From contig NC_091967.1 in NCBI RefSeq assembly GCF_036711975.1, positions 10,230,001 to 10,294,000 on the forward strand: 64,000 nucleotides of DNA, written 5' to 3'. The stretch is from Onthophagus taurus. Its lineage: Eukaryota; Arthropoda; Insecta; Coleoptera; Scarabaeidae. The translations under genes and the position numbers were made by a program. Below are positions 1 through 13,522 of the stretch, in pieces (position 1 is the stretch's first letter; the number at the start of each line of letters is the position of its first letter). Below the pieces are notes generated by a model. The model was not told the origin of the DNA. It saw nothing but the letters and a program-made list of their open reading frames with translations, and ran no database searches.

Positions 1-3000
1 AATTTCTTTTTTTGTTGCAATAATAATGTTGTAAATAGTAACCCCAAATTACTGTATAAGTATGTCAATGTTACAGGATTGGCAATATCTTAGTTGTGTT
101 CCTTCCAGGTACCTAATAATTGCACCCTGAAGGAAGGAAACGGATTGCTATGTTTACGCAACGGATTGCAGGTATACTTCAATTTACCACCGGAAGGATT
201 TGTTCAATAAAGACTCTTTTTTGAATCAATTTTTTTGATAAATATACCTTTAATTGATAAATTTGTATGTATGTTTTTTTTTATTCTTCAACACAATATA
301 TTTGCGATTCTCAAGTAATATCATTGAGTCTCGAAAAATCTCGAAGCAAGACTGGACTGCCAAGGTCAAATTAGAAGGTAACTCGGCTGGTTTACTGACG
401 TAATTGTCGAGTTCAATAAAACTCTATCTATCGTAGCAAAAGCGAGATCGAACGCGGAATTAGCCCTGGTCTCCAATCCCACGATCGATACGCAACAATC
501 TTTCAATTCTTTTCAATTATTCGATCGTGTTGCACCTCTATTGCAATGCACCGCTCTAGACCTACAATAAACGGCATTATTCGTTGTTTTGACGTCACCG
601 TCGGTTGTACGATGACTCACCATCAACCACAGCTAAGCGTTTGCTTGCCTCGGTCGTTTCAACAACAAAGTTGATTTAAACAAAATAATATTTGGATTTT
701 AATTAAAATTTGTAAAAACGAAATTGGTGAAGTGAAATCTGAAACGATTTCGGAATTTAGGTTAACAACGCTAATGGTTTCGTTTCTTCTAACGATGTAA
801 ATACGTTTGAAAATATTTCTGGTTATATTTTTGTTGGTTATTTCCTACATTTAATTAGAGTAGGAAAATCAGTGCTGGTAGAATGAAGGACCAATGGACT
901 CTATGATAGATAATCCTTCATATATCATATATGTCAAGATAAAATCTGAATTTTTTGTCATAAGCTAAAATGTGGAGAGGAAAATGTAAGTAATGAGTAA
1001 GTTGAGACAAGTACATAAATAATAATTACGTTATCGGTTTAATTTGGAACCTCACAATTTCCTTGCATAGATGTAATTAAGGATAATTTAAACTCGAAAC
1101 TGCCAACTTGCAACATTAAGCAATCGTCTTTTTTTAACAATTAAAATTTTCGCAGTTTCAAATGGAAATGGCTAATTAACGCCATGTTGGAGGATATTCT
1201 TGAGATCAGTACTGAAAATTTAAGCTTTGTTGGCATCAAATCTGCAACATCCAGTGTTATGCATTAACCTTTGCTTTCAACAATTATTAGCAATATACGA
1301 CTGACAACGATAAAATCATTTGATCACTCATGGTAACTTTTATTGTAACAAATCATCATTCAGTATTTGAGGAAATACATGGTAACTGATATTTTGGTCA
1401 AAATAGAGTTAGAGCATATAAACCATGGGAAGTATGCTGAAACAAATTGCGCTTGAGCATTTAAAACATAATGTAGTGATGATTCTTTCACGAGCGAAAT
1501 GTTTAAACATGTAAAATATGTTAAGTGTCCAAGTCCGCACTGCTACTGGCATTTTTGATTCTACGTATGTATCAGACATATCTGATATCATCTCCTCATA
1601 ATATTGGAGTTATCTTGTATATATTGGGACCTTCTACTATATACTGGAATAAACTATTGAATACAAAATCTAAAAAAAAATCTTCTGAATACTGATATCC
1701 ATCACTATGTTTATTGCACCTATCACCTAGGTACTGAAACCATCATGGACTCTTCATGGAAGTGGAACTCATGGAACTCTTTATAGACACTGGAGTTATC
1801 TACTGTATGCTAAAATCATCCACAAGGTACTGGAATCAACCACTAGGTTCTACTATCCAATAACTGAATACTGGAATCTACGTAGAAAGCTGGAATTGAT
1901 ACTGCGATAAATCATTGAATACAAAAATAAATCAGCCATAATCCAGTGCATTAATAGTAACGTTCATATCATGACGAATCATAAAGATTATTGCTAACAC
2001 TCCAACATCTTTCAATAATCCTTGTCTTAGAAGCAACTATAATATGTGGTAGATATGTAGATAGAGGTTGTGCTAGAAATATTAGGTAATTATCGATTAC
2101 TGTTTGTGCATGAAGATCAAACAGAGGAGAAACAACAACAAGGAGGACAAACGGAGAAAGAACGGGAAAGAGGCAAGACAAAGAAAAGACAGCAGAAAAG
2201 GAATAAAAAAAGCTTAATATCAGAACAGTACAGAAGTCAAGCCAAATGTGGTTTTTAGAACTCTAATAAAAATGGTCAAAACTACCAACCAAATTGGAGT
2301 TGTCATTAAAGAAAAATTGGTCTCGATGGAATAACAGAATTAGGTTTCACCTACCCAAAATTTTTTGGCCGAGTCTATAAAAAGACAAGCTTTTCTAGTA
2401 CAATTTTAGAACTTATTCTCTACCTTAGAATAATCTGATCTACCAATTTGATTAGTAGTGACCAACATAAAAACTTCTCATCTTTTATTAGTATTTGGTT
2501 CAGAATAACAAATCGAAATAGCGTCCTTGATAACAGAAAATTTTCTAACTGTGAAGTTCACGTTACAAGAATGCTGTTGTGTTTTTGAAATCTTTATAGT
2601 AATGTGAATATCAAGGTTCATTTCTTGTATAGTAGCCTTGATCAGTTCCCATTGAACCTTGGTGTTGTGGAAGACGAACAAGTTGTGATCAATATCTCAT
2701 AATGATAGAAGAACGCTGTCAAGGTCATTGGGTTACGAATCTACAAGGAGAAAAACTTGTGAATGATCACTACTTAAGGTCAGTCAGCTTTGTTTATATT
2801 TTGTTTCCTTTCCGTACGTTATGATTACTAAATTCGCTTCAAAATTGATTACAAGACAAGATCCTGTTTTTGTTTTAACTTTAACTGATTCATTATGAAT
2901 TTCTAGATACAAAGCATTTAACGCAGTAAATTTTCAATTTACGGTGTAATAATATTTATAATACAAGTGTATTAATTTTAAAATAAATGAGTTAATTTTC

Positions 3001-4600
3001 ATCAAGGATACCTTCCTCTAGGTAGCATGTAATAATTATTGCGATAAATAACTTATTTATTAAATTCCCCGTGTCTTGATAAAATACATTCCGAGAAGTA
3101 ATTATGAAACATTTTGTCTCGTCATAAAATTTATTGTACAAGTTTAATATATAGATGGAAATCTATGTGAATAATGGACAATGAGAAATCTGTGGAAGAT
3201 TCATTCACAAGAAACGAAGCGATATTTATCGACTAAATTTTCTATATCATATTAACTATGTATATTAGACACATGCACAGTGTAAGTTTATATAGTCATT
3301 TTGATGACCTCGTCCCACTTCGCAGAAACTCTCGCTTGGACATATGTGCGCGTGCGTGTGTGTATTTATACAAGGAAAAAACAGAAAAGATAAAATTATA
3401 ACTCGATTTTTTTTCTTTTTTACTAATTATTTAGCAATTTTGTAAATCCTTAATATAATACAAAACCTTAATATACCTGTACTGCATGAAACAGATTTTT
3501 AGTACAGTGTAAATCGGACCGTTTGCGTTCAGATCGTCAACGAAGCGTGACTAGTGAGTCTGTGTCGCGGAACACGCAACAGCCTGACAGAATTCAAGCA
3601 ACAAACAGCAACACCACCGGTTAGGTGTACCGAGGCTTAACGAAGTATTCCAATTATGTCCACTTTTGTATTATTTCAAAAAGGGCCTGGTTAGGATACT
3701 ACAACATTTTGAACGTGATTTGTTTTGTTACGTGGTGGATATCGACGATTATACGATACGTTCAAAATCCGGAACGTGTTAAAATAATTATCTTATTATT
3801 CAAGAATAGTTAGGATAGTGACTCATATAGAAATAAAAATAAATTCCATTTTTATTTTATACGCATTAAAAAAATTTTTTTTCCACTTTTAATAAAATAG
3901 AATCATTAGAAAAACATAAACACAATGATTCATATTTCCAAAAATTATCTTGTTTAAGATAATTAATAAATAAATAATTAGAAAGTAATAGAAACTACAT
4001 TAACTTAATTTCTTTGTGGTTAAACACAAATTAGTACCTGCGATTTTTAACTAATTAGGAACCCGAAAATAAGAATGAATTTACTGAATGTTGTTTTCCA
4101 TATGGTTAATTGTAACTAAAAAAAAACCTATAATTATATGTGATTTCGTCAGAATTACCGCTGCGTAAGTATCCACTTTATAACAATTATTCGGAATAAC
4201 GAACGAACGCGTTGAATTCGCAATCGAATTCCAAAACGAGCTACCAGATAAACCGGTGGGGACTTTCAAGAGATCGATATCATACATCACGAATATACCG
4301 AATTTGCGTCGTAAGCTGTTTATTAAAATCGGCATCAAAAACCGGTTTGTCGGTTGTGGATTATTTAATACTACCTAAATCCTTTACTACCTGACGAACA
4401 AGTGAAATTCCAAATCAAATAGATACACACTTCTAACCTTCAAGATAATTCAGTAGTTACAATACACGTGGTTGTTCAAATTAGATTCTAAACAATTAAA
4501 AATTAACATAACGTTACCGGAAACGAGTAGATAAGAAAAAAGCTTTGTTTATTTAGTTTTTGTTTAAGAAAAGTTTTTTGCGTTTGACGATGCACAGCTA
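1..4600. other. non-coding stretch, probable ftz-f1 intron
   Basis: No exon with family resemblance was found on either strand. Open frames here are short, low in complexity and look like chance. By position this is probably intron (or 3' flank) of the minus-strand ftz-f1 gene, because the DNA-binding exon further right ends in a splice donor pointing this way. I looked for the conserved segment that follows the FTZ-F1 zinc fingers and did not find it. Two FTZ-F1-type monomer sites and a perfect CRE palindrome (TGACGTCA at 590-597) are present. Otherwise I see AT-rich unique sequence. Confidence 0.5.
360..368 (+). promoter_or_regulatory. FTZ-F1-type monomer site
   Basis: CCAAGGTCA fits YCAAGGYCR, the extended half-site bound by FTZ-F1/SF-1/ERR monomers. 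Other matches are at 2719-2727 (+), 8377-8385 (-), 26060-26068 (-) and 32359-32367 (-). Function is inferred; single 9-mers of this kind also occur by chance. Confidence 0.25.
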
Positions 4601-4613
4601 AACCAGAAACTTT

Positions 4614-4905
4614 ATAGTTCTAGAGTTAGTTGTAAATCAGTTCTGAATTCTGCTTTAATTCAATAAAAAACCTAATCTAACGCTGAATAACAACTAAAAC
4701 TAGAACTAACACTATTATTAGAACTAGAAATTTAGGAAATAGAAAATTTAGAATTTAGAAATATAGGAATTTTAATTTAGCCGTCTAAAGAGACGTACGG
4801 CTAAACCCGAATGATTCTAGTTCTAGGTTTAGTGTTAGTTCTAGTTTTAGTTCAATGAAAAATATACAACAATCTAACGCTGAATAACAACTAAAACTAG
4901 AAAGA
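4614..4905. repeat. CTAG-rich palindromic repeat, copy 1
   Basis: Arms made of near-hexamer units (ACTAGA / TCTAGT variants) face each other around a GC-richer centre with GTTTAGCCGT-like sequence. A 20-plus base block (ATCTAACGCTGAATAACAAC at its core) occurs on both sides of the centre. The same family recurs near 12.0, 17.3, 31.4 and 54.4 kb. There is no coding capacity. It is likely a non-autonomous, palindrome-forming element of unknown mover. Confidence 0.75.
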
Positions 4906-6825
4906 TTTTACTGTATTATTATTATTTTATAAATCAATGATCAAATTGTAAATAAATGGTTAAATTAGATATATTTGTTTTTGTTTAGTTAACAACGTTG
5001 AAGTTGCCATTTGCGGGGGTGGTAAAACGTTGACGACAATTGTTGTTTTGTGGGCGAGCAATTTCCACATAGTTTATACGAACAGTTTGCGACATTCAAA
5101 CTCGACTATACTCTAAATATCACAAGCGTGTACCCTAACGAACAATGGAATAATTAAATTTGAGTCAGATTGTAAGCTCCACCCATCCTCCAACTTCTTT
5201 TCTTGTTGGTTTCGCCAATAAATAGCTTTGCAATGCGAAAACACAAAAAAATTTTGGAAAAAATTGAAGTTATAAATAATACTAATTGACAAGCAAATAT
5301 AAACGTAACTGTCGAAAATTTCAGTTTTTCACACGAGTTACGTAAATAATTATGTATTTATACAGATTTCTAAATTGCCCAATAGGCATTCGAGGTTTCG
5401 ATTTGAAAGAAGAGGCCGATTTTTGAAGTGTGTTCGTTTTCATCTCCTTTTTCTAAATATTTACATTCGATACGGTTTAAGGAGAAATCCGGTGATACGT
5501 TTTAGACCATGTCGATATCGCACGAAAAGGCAAAATTTTCGAAACATAACCATCTCGAGATGAAATTACATTAACAGTAGGTGATGTTTTAACTGCTTTA
5601 TCGACACAAGTTTCGACACATTTTTACGTCGATTTTGAAAGCGATGTGTGTGCTCTACACTTTCTATTTTTGGACGGTAAACGTTGTTTTATATTTTATA
5701 ACGAGTATAATTTCGTTTTATTTTAAAAATAAATAAGAACAACATTGAATAATCTTTTCTGAAAGTGGAATTTCTCCAATATAACCTCAGTGCTATATAC
5801 TAAACGAAATGTCTCGAGTTCAAATCGTGATCATTATTTTTTGACACCGTGTTGCGAGAAATCCAAAAGGGAGTTCCTTAAACTATCACGTATATTACAC
5901 ACAGTATAAACAAGAGTGAAGAAAACGTATATATTGTATTATATTAAAGCCCAAAACAATATGTTGTTTCAAATGTCCTATTAAAGTTTAAATATATCCG
6001 GCTTTATCATACATACATATTTCGGTGTCTGGAATTGCAATTGTTATTTGACTTTGAAATTGCGCTTCTGGAATGAAAACGAAAATTATCGGTTGTTTAA
6101 CATTTAAAAGAAATAACATCAAATTAATTCACAAAATATGATTCAACCAAAAAAAAAACTAATTAATAAATGATTCAAGAAAACAATTCTATGAATTGGT
6201 TTAGAATAAAAACATACCAATTTAACATTTAACAGTAAATCAATCAGTGCGTTTATAAATACTATTTTTAAAAGTTTAAATACCAGAAATAAAGCGGTAT
6301 TTTGAACGAAAGTTTACGCGAATAAAATTCTGCGAAAATATTGTGAAATATGAATAGTCGGTTAGAATGTGTTAAAAAATATTTTTGTGGTATCACTCAA
6401 TATGTCATCTGATTTTTTATATTAATTATTGCCCCCAGATTTAAACCCAAATACAAGTTTCAGCAGAGTCGAAATTATCACAAACGAAATGAAAAAATTC
6501 TTTTAGACAACAAATGTTGGAAAAAGCCTAATGAAGAGCTAGTTTCGTGAAAGAAGCAGTTTATGCAAAATATATAAAATAAAGCTACTTTGTAAATCAG
6601 ACACTTCAACAGAACACATATTTACTCATATTGACATCTCTCAGCCTATACTCTATACGGACAATATGAAAGAAGTAGTTAGAAGAGAAGAACAATCATA
6701 TGAGGTTGAAAAATTCTTGGTTTGTATATCAGTTTTGATGTAGACAATGTTGGACTGAAGATGAGCCGTCTCAATTTGAATCTGTCCTGCCTCTTTTTTT
6801 GTTAACCAAAATTTCCCAACTCAAC
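4906..6825. other. non-coding stretch
   Basis: AT-rich unique sequence with no recognisable exon, RNA gene or transposon. The largest open frame (5375-5563, +) is basic and low in resemblance to anything I know, and I do not call it a gene. Confidence 0.5.
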
Positions 6826-6957
6826 CTAAGGCAAACAAATACAATCCAACCTAACCAAACACATCCCAACGCAACCACACCCAACCCAACCAAACATAGC
6901 CCAACACAGCTCAAATACAATCCAATCCAACCCACCACAACCCAACCTACCACATGA
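6826..6957. repeat. degenerate CCAACC simple repeat
   Basis: About 130 bp of imperfect CCAAC/CCAACC units (GGTTGGGTTG on the other strand), directly upstream of a LINE tail. Shorter tracts of the same type sit near 19830-19850 and, inverted, near 49870-49950. It looks like a decayed simple repeat; it is not a clean TTAGG or TCAGG telomeric array. Confidence 0.6.
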
Positions 6958-7074
6958 TCTAATTGACGTCACGAATTGGGAAGTAATTGTTTGGTTCATT
7001 TAGACAGAAGTATATAATCCAAATTTTGTACTCCGAGATTTGATGGGAGGCTAAGACGTCATACGGTTTGTAAG

Positions 7075-7374
7075 GTCACAATGACTTAAATGGGCGGACA
7101 CATTATCAGAATGCCCAAGGAAAGAGCTGCGAGCATAGCTTTCAAAGCAAACATGGTAGGCACAAGAAGTAGGGGCAAGCCTCGCACGAGACGGAAAGAT
7201 AGAGTAGATGATGATGTCAGGGTTCTGAGGATTGAAAACCGGAGGAGGGTCGCTGAACACCGGATGGATTGGAAGAGGATATTTTCCAACCCAACCCGGG
7301 CTGTAGCACTAAAAGAAGAAGAACGAGAAAGTATAATCCAATTATCTGATCTTCTAGATCTCGTTGTGTTTTAG
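7075..7374 (+). pseudogene. non-LTR retrotransposon ORF2 C-terminal fragment
   Basis: The frame beginning at 7090 encodes a basic tail of the kind found at the end of LINE endonuclease/reverse-transcriptase proteins. It starts GGHIIRMPKERAAS (compare the W.GH..RM..ER block). It then has a GKPRTRRKDRVDDDVR segment (compare G.PR.RW.D.V..D) and a closing MDWKRI (compare the .EWR.I block). No reverse-transcriptase or endonuclease domain remains, and the frame opens without a start region. It is a 5'-truncated, dead insertion. The clade cannot be fixed from the tail alone. Confidence 0.75.
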
Positions 7375-10079
7375 TGCTGTTTTGATTTATTCTGTTTGTG
7401 AAGTGTTTTATATCCCACTTCTAGTAGGCTTCCCAGATCTTCAGCTTTTGTTGTTAAAATGTTATTATAACACTTCTTGGTTATTTACATTAATCTCCTT
7501 TAGTCTGATACCTCAAAAGTTCGAGTTGATCTGGAATTAAGCTTAAGGTTATCAATCCTGGGAGTAACCTGTTGAGCATATTCGAGGGAATCATATGAGC
7601 GAAGAAAATAATAACTCAACATTTTCTTTTCATAATCTGATTTTAATCGTTACATCAAACCTCTATTTGGCAAAAAACACTGAAATGACCAGAAAACAGT
7701 AAAACTAAGTGGCCCAAAGAATACAAAAAAAACGAGAACTTAGAAACATGACAAAATAAAATCCAAAATAAAGAAAGGGCCAGAAAAATTGAACTCAAAA
7801 CCAAAACAGAATGTAGAAAGTTACCAGATAAAGAGCAAGAATGAAGCCAAAGAAAAAAACTTTGCGTTGTCTAATGTTCGTACTTCAATTTAAAATGAGA
7901 ATTTTAATTTATTTTTATGTTTCTTTAGCCGATGTTTCTTAGATTGTATACATATTGTATCTTATTGTATCATGAGATATCTTTTTTAGTTTTAAATAAA
8001 AAATGTCTAAAAATCTAAGCAATATTATGTAATTAACATTAAAATCTCATTACTTTGTCATTTTAAAATTAATCCATACCATTATATTTAAATTACGTAG
8101 CTTCATATGGTATTTGCAATGAATTATTTTCCTGTGCGCATTCGTTGAAGCGATCGACGAATAACAGAGCTGTTTGTTGAAACCTACAAACGGGGCACGT
8201 TCCAATGAAAATATTTTCATTATATTCACGATGTTCGCGTGTGTACACGTGAACACCAAAAACATTTACAAAAAAAATCTACGATCGATGAAGGAAAGAA
8301 ATAAACGGCAGTAAAGAGAATCACTTTAAATTATTCGGTGCATTGTATTTATATACACAGAGGCGATTTTCTACGGCGGCCTTGACGTTTATAAATAATC
8401 TTAGCCGCATGCAAATCGTACTACACGCACTGCTAAACTCGTCCCCCCTTGTTTTGTCTTCCTACTTTAAATTGAGAACTTAAATTCTCCTCAATCCAAC
8501 AACGAATTATTAAACGTTTTAAGAATCAAAAATTATTGATAGATTTCGTGAATTTCATTTAATTGTTACTGTCTAGATCGATTTTTAACACTCGATTGCA
8601 AAATGCTAAATCAACTTTTGTATTATAACTCTACTAAGCAATTATTTGGGTTTCTCTGTCTAGTATAATACCTAATACCGGAGTGCGTTTAAAAGTTTCG
8701 CAATAGCACGTTAAAACGGGCCAACAAAATCCACTTAACATATCTTGGAGGCGCGCGTGCGTACCTGACTAAAGTTATGAAATTTTAGCAACCGAAAAGT
8801 GTCCTACTTTTTCTGTAGTAATACCAAGGCTCTTAAGCAAGTTATAGAAAAAGAATAAAATAAAACGATTTAAAATTTTAAAAGGAAACTTTCGTTAATC
8901 GTGATTTGTATTTATGATATACACGAAAAAGAACTTAAACGGCAACTTACACTTTTTTTCGTTCACGTAATAGATTTAAATTTTATAACAACATGTTAGG
9001 GTAATTATTAATAGAATGAAAGAAATGCTGGGGTGATAAAATTCATTGAGATATTGATTCTTAATTTTAATTTACTTTCATTTTGTAAACCGAAATATAA
9101 TGAATAAAAAAAAATCGTCTAAAAGACCTTGACATTTTATGTTGTATAAAGTTATTCCAATTAGTATTAAAAGACATTCGTATATAAATTCATATTATTT
9201 AAAACACTATTTATTCAATATTGAAAATGACGTCTTTAATTTTAAAGTTACTATACAGGTGTATTTAAATAACATTGACAAATTTCACCTTGATACTGAA
9301 ATTTGGGGAATTTTAATCACAACCATTGTGAGAACCTGTTGCAAAAAATGCATATTATATAAATTTACTTGCTTCATTAATAAACGTAGTTTCATAATTT
9401 TTACATATCTTTGAACCAGTTGCAAATCAAAATCCAAAATGCTTTATTGCGGTCAATTTTCTGTAAAACTATCTTTAGTTTCATAATTTTACTATATCAT
9501 CCTTCAGGTCCCACTTCTCTATAGCGAGATATGTTACCCTTTTTGGAACACCCGGTTAGATTTTTTCTCGCAACAACCATCTGGCGTCAGTGTTAGAACT
9601 TACAGATCTAGAACTTAGATCTTACTTATTTAGATTTACTATCAGACTATATCTTCGTCCTCGTTATCCTTTTTGCATCATCAGTTTTTCAATCCATCAA
9701 GAGCAACTTCCAAAGTATTTCGCCAGTTGCATGCTTGGTTATGCGATTCGCAAAATAGCAAATCTTCTTTAATTAACCCATCGCATTGGTATATTAAGTC
9801 AAGTTCGACAATTTGATTGTGGACATCAATGGTCATTTCATTACTACATTTTGGTATTATTTTCCATCTTTTTGCTTCTTTTGGTTCTATTATCACATTG
9901 AAGGCGGATTGGCAGATTGAATGAAATTTTTATTTTCAAAGACGCATGAAATTTTCAGATCTCCCTAGAGTTTAATTTGCTAAGAGAATTCATTGCTTTT
10001 GGAGATAAGTGATTTGTGCATAAGAACATAATGAAATGATGACTTTTAATTGAAAATCTTTATACAATTTTGAAGACTT
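7375..10079. other. non-coding stretch
   Basis: No exon found. It contains an FTZ-F1-type site at 8377-8385 (TCAAGGCCG on the minus strand) beside an ATGCAAAT octamer at about 8409, and a short frame at 9681-9896 (-) that I do not recognise. The rest is AT-rich sequence without visible structure. Confidence 0.5.
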
Positions 10080-10560
10080 CATATTGTCCGCGGGCAGTAT
10101 TTGATAACAAAAGATACTGTGCATAGCAAAGATCAGTTCTGTTTGCTGTCTAAATGTATTCCTAGAAATTTTAGGTTGATATACTCTATCCCAACGTTGT
10201 TTTGAACATACAGGTATTGAGTTTTTTTTTGTTTACTTTTACATAATTTGCCCAAACCATTCCTTTGCAGCTACTAATGTTTGATGGGTTTTATTTGGCA
10301 GATTATCCAAGTTGTTTGAAGTTGATATAAAAGACACACACTGTCATTAGCCACAGAATAAGGCATAACATTAACATAAATTATAAACAAAAGAGGACCT
10401 AGGATGGACCCTTGTAGCACTGCTACATTGATATCATACATTTTAGACAAAGTTCCATCTATTATTACCGTTTGTTTTCTATTGTTTCCTATATGTATCG
10501 TTATCTTGGTATTTTCCTTCATTTTTTTAATAAATATAGATGACCAAGACAGAAAATGTA
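10080..10560 (-). pseudogene. non-LTR retrotransposon reverse transcriptase fragment
   Basis: Read on the minus strand, the frame at 10274-10522 contains VLQGSILGPLLFIIYVN, which is RT motif 4 (PQGSxLGPLLF). It continues to NDSVCLLYQLQTTWI, where the expected YADDT catalytic block is destroyed by a frameshift. Downstream, in other frames, there is AKEWF and a stretch resembling KFLGIHLDS of RT motif 7. Several stops and frameshifts make it non-functional. It belongs to a jockey/CR1-like class, but the exact clade is uncertain. Confidence 0.8.
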
Positions 10561-12022
10561 CATATTTCGTTTTTATGCGTACAGATAATAGATGTTATCG
10601 TTCATAAACTTTAGACCATGGCAAATTAAATTATTAAGATGAATAAATATTAGTCATCATAGTATTTGATGTATAAAAGGAAATTGTTTAACACCACAAG
10701 AATATTGTCTCATAATATGCGTCAATCATTTAGCGAAAATTAAATTGTTAAAACGATTTGTCATTTGGGGAAATTTCTTTCTTCTTTCCAATTTAAAATT
10801 TTTACATAAAATTAAGTTAGTGATGCACGATTTTTGCTGTTAATCGTATATTTTGTTAATTTGATTGACACGAGATCAACAGAGACGGTGTACTCAATAA
10901 TATTGCCAGACACGTGCTGCTTGTTGTAGATAGTTAACATTTCACTGTCTCTCGATGTCCTACATACCTTACAAATGACGCTCTTGCGCAATTTTTTTGT
11001 TCGTTTGAAAATGTCGCACCGTGTTCGACCGTCGTCGATCGATATCCATCGGTTCGCTTCGTCTTTGAATCAAACGACCGAAGAACGGACAATATCTATT
11101 TAGCTCAAGGATCGAAAACAATAGAATTTTTGAATTTTTTTAAAAATTTCATTCGTAGGAAGTTAGTTAACACCAATATCAATACACAACAACGTCGAAA
11201 TCACGTTTGTAATAATCATCATTTAAATAAAATTTTTTTTTTTTGCTTTTTTTTGGTGGTTTCATGGAAATTTCTTTTAATTGTGAAATTTTTAAAAACC
11301 TGTTTTAAAAGCATTGGTGTGTAAAATCAAAATTAGAAAGTGTGGTTTTACTGATGATGGATAAAAAATTTAAAAAAAAAGTTAAATCATTAAATACTAA
11401 TTAAGTTTTAAAGCATTTTAAAATGATTAAATTAAAATTAAGAATATGATTCACAATGAATGCATCATTTAATTTTAATGCAAAAATTAATTTAAATTCG
11501 TTTATTAAACTGCAACAACGGATATTGTAGTAATTTGCATTGTATATTTTCTGTCTGACCTAGTTTTAACGAATCCTGTATTTAGGTCAGTTATGTTTTG
11601 ACCTTCGTTGTAAAAGATAGCACTAACCTATATTAAAAACCATTCTATTAATACGTACTCGATTTTAATTAATAAGTAATAAATATTACGATTATAATCT
11701 TATTTTAATATATTACTTACCAATTTTTACTTAACAATAAAACGTAAATAATCTTGATTTCTTATCGTGGCTAAATTAGCCGTAAAAAATTAAAAATTAA
11801 AAAGAGTCAACAAAAAATTTCGCTGACAAGCAAAACAGATTAATACACTGTGCATAAAAAAATATGTTGACGTAATAGTAAAACTGTACATGCAATACAT
11901 TTTTATTTTCCTGCCCAGATCATTTCTAATTAAAAATGAATTTTTTAAATATACCAATATTTATAAGTGTAATACATCAAGGTTATGTTTTTTATGTTTG
12001 GCCGAGTTTTAACAAGTATATA
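10561..12022. other. ftz-f1 intron downstream of the DNA-binding exon
   Basis: AT-rich non-coding sequence on the 3' side (minus-strand sense) of the zinc-finger exon. It holds a facing pair of TAGGTCA motifs at 11556-11589, listed separately. I found no exon here encoding the conserved post-zinc-finger (Ftz-F1 box) segment. Confidence 0.55.
11556..11589. promoter_or_regulatory. paired HR3/E75-type elements (RORE)
   Basis: 11556-11566 is AAACTAGGTCA on the minus strand and 11579-11589 is TATTTAGGTCA on the plus strand. Both match WAWNTAGGTCA perfectly. They are everted and 12 bp apart, inside the intron after the zinc-finger exon. The match is seen directly; binding by HR3 or E75 is inferred from the vertebrate ROR/Rev-Erb consensus. 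Confidence 0.45.
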
Positions 12023-12175
12023 GGTTAAACTAGAAGTAAAACTAGCAGTATCACTAGAACTAACACTAGACCTAGATTTTTTTTTAGAAAACGCACGGCT
12101 TAACACGAAAGTGTTTAGTTCTAGGTCTAGTGTTAGTTTTAGTGTTAGTGCTAGTTCTAGTTTTAGTTTAATTAA
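12023..12175. repeat. CTAG-rich palindromic repeat, copy 2
   Basis: Two arms of ACTAGA-type near-hexamers in opposite orientation flank a centre with CACGGCTTAACACG. It lies about 85 bp inside the intron after the ftz-f1 zinc-finger exon, so its transcript would fold back within the pre-mRNA. Confidence 0.75.
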
Positions 12176-12259
12176 CACCGGCCGTGGAATCCTTCGTACT
12201 TATAAGTATATAGAGGTCATAGAATATTTGTTTAAACAAAAATTGTAAAAAAATCTTAC

Positions 12260-12836
12260 CTTCTAATTTCATTCCAACTTCAAGACATTTTTGAAATCGA
12301 CAATAAGGACACCGTTTCCTTTGCGTTTTATCAATGTGACAGCTTCTTTCGGCAACACACGTATAAACCTTCTTATTTTGAACAGTCCGTTTGAAAAATC
12401 CTTTACACGATTCGCAAGTTAACAGTCCGTAATGATAACCCGAAACTTTATCCCCGCAAACCGGGCACAATTCTTCGATTCCTTCTTTCGTATCCGGTAG
12501 GTCACCTGTCGTTAAAGATGTTGTAGGTCCGGAAAGTTGGTAACCAGCGCCCATATCGACGCTATTCTGCAAACTACCCACACCTGCTGGGGAAAATAAA
12601 TAGGTCGGATCTATATTGTTCATACTATGACTGATCATCATATTCTGCTGTGGCATTGTCATTTGTTGATTACAGCTACTATATGGAGCATTTAAAGGGG
12701 GTGAACAATATTGGGGCATTGGACTTCCCGAACTTAAGTTATTAGCACTGCTTACTGGGGATTCCGAATTGCCCGAACTACCGAACGGCATGTTAAGCGA
12801 GATTAATGGGGGATGGTTTTCCATGTCTAGTAACAT
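12260..12836 (-). CDS. ftz-f1: FTZ-F1 nuclear receptor, beta-type first coding exon with DNA-binding domain
   Basis: Orphan nuclear receptor (NR5A family) that acts as competence factor in the ecdysone cascade. The exon encodes about 192 residues: a Ser/Pro/Asn/Met-rich A/B region (residues 1-120), then two C4 zinc fingers. The first finger starts [17 protein letters not shown] and has the NR5A P-box [10 protein letters not shown]. The second ends [14 protein letters not shown]. The exon stops after MKLE plus one base (phase 1) at a GTAAG donor (12259-12255). The start MLLDM is preceded by an in-frame TAA 24 bp upstream and resembles the start of Drosophila beta-FTZ-F1, so it is taken as the beta-type start. 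The Ftz-F1 box and ligand-binding domain lie on exons not found here, probably left of the window. A cryptic acceptor inside the exon (ACGACAG before 12505) and another at CTAG near 12827 are phase-compatible with the upstream exon at 47309-47489. Confidence 0.95.
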
Positions 12837-13400
12837 TTCACGATTGTCACGCGAAGATTAAGAATTTTCGACCAAATTGAATTGGTATCTCCTTAAAAAA
12901 TTATTTTCATTAATCAAGTTTTGTAATCATTGTATCGAGTTTTAAATCACAGCCACTCTGTAGTACACATTGAAAATAAAAGGAAGTGTAACGAAATATA
13001 TCCATTCGTTTCTATTATTTATTATTAATTTTATATTTTGGGGAAGACACAATATTTTTCTTAACACTAATTCACATTAATGTAATCCGAAATACGAGGA
13101 GAAGTAGTAATCCAAAGCACTTCACACGCGAAGAACGATCAACACTATACGATAACAAAAAAAAATAAACAAATCTAGAAGACACAATTTTCCTTTTTCA
13201 TCAAATGATTTCGCAAAACGAGTCGAAGAACAATAACAACGACGACAACGTTGATGATTACTAACTAACAACGACAACACGAGAGATAGCAACACACTTC
13301 TCGTGGAGTTGAGGTGCGACCGATGACTGACTTGACTGGACGAAAAGAGCGGGTCCGTTCTGGCTCGCAACTCTCTCGTGCAAAACGACGAACTAACTAT
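12837..13400 (-). promoter_or_regulatory. 5' UTR / promoter region of beta-type ftz-f1
   Basis: Immediately upstream of the MLLDM start on the minus strand. No coding potential continues through it because of the in-frame stop next to the ATG. The far half (13100-13400) is noticeably richer in GC and CG dinucleotides than the surrounding intron. I could not place a TATA box or transcription start by eye, so this is assigned by position only. Confidence 0.45.
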
Positions 13401-13522
13401 GCAGAGGTACCCTTTCCAACAAACAACGTGGGTTCCCTCTTTCTACGTGCGTGCGTACGGTCCAGCTCTACAAAGGAAAATGATTAGGAGCCCATGTAAT
13501 AAGTGAAAGTGTTTGGCTGCGG

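Noticed and set aside
2070-2258. 62-codon Lys/Gln/Arg-rich frame
   Set aside because: Composition-driven low-complexity frame with no domain and no splice context.
6826-6957. Telomere-like repeat
   Set aside because: Units are irregular CCAAC/CCAACC, not TTAGG or TCAGG, and the tract abuts a LINE tail.
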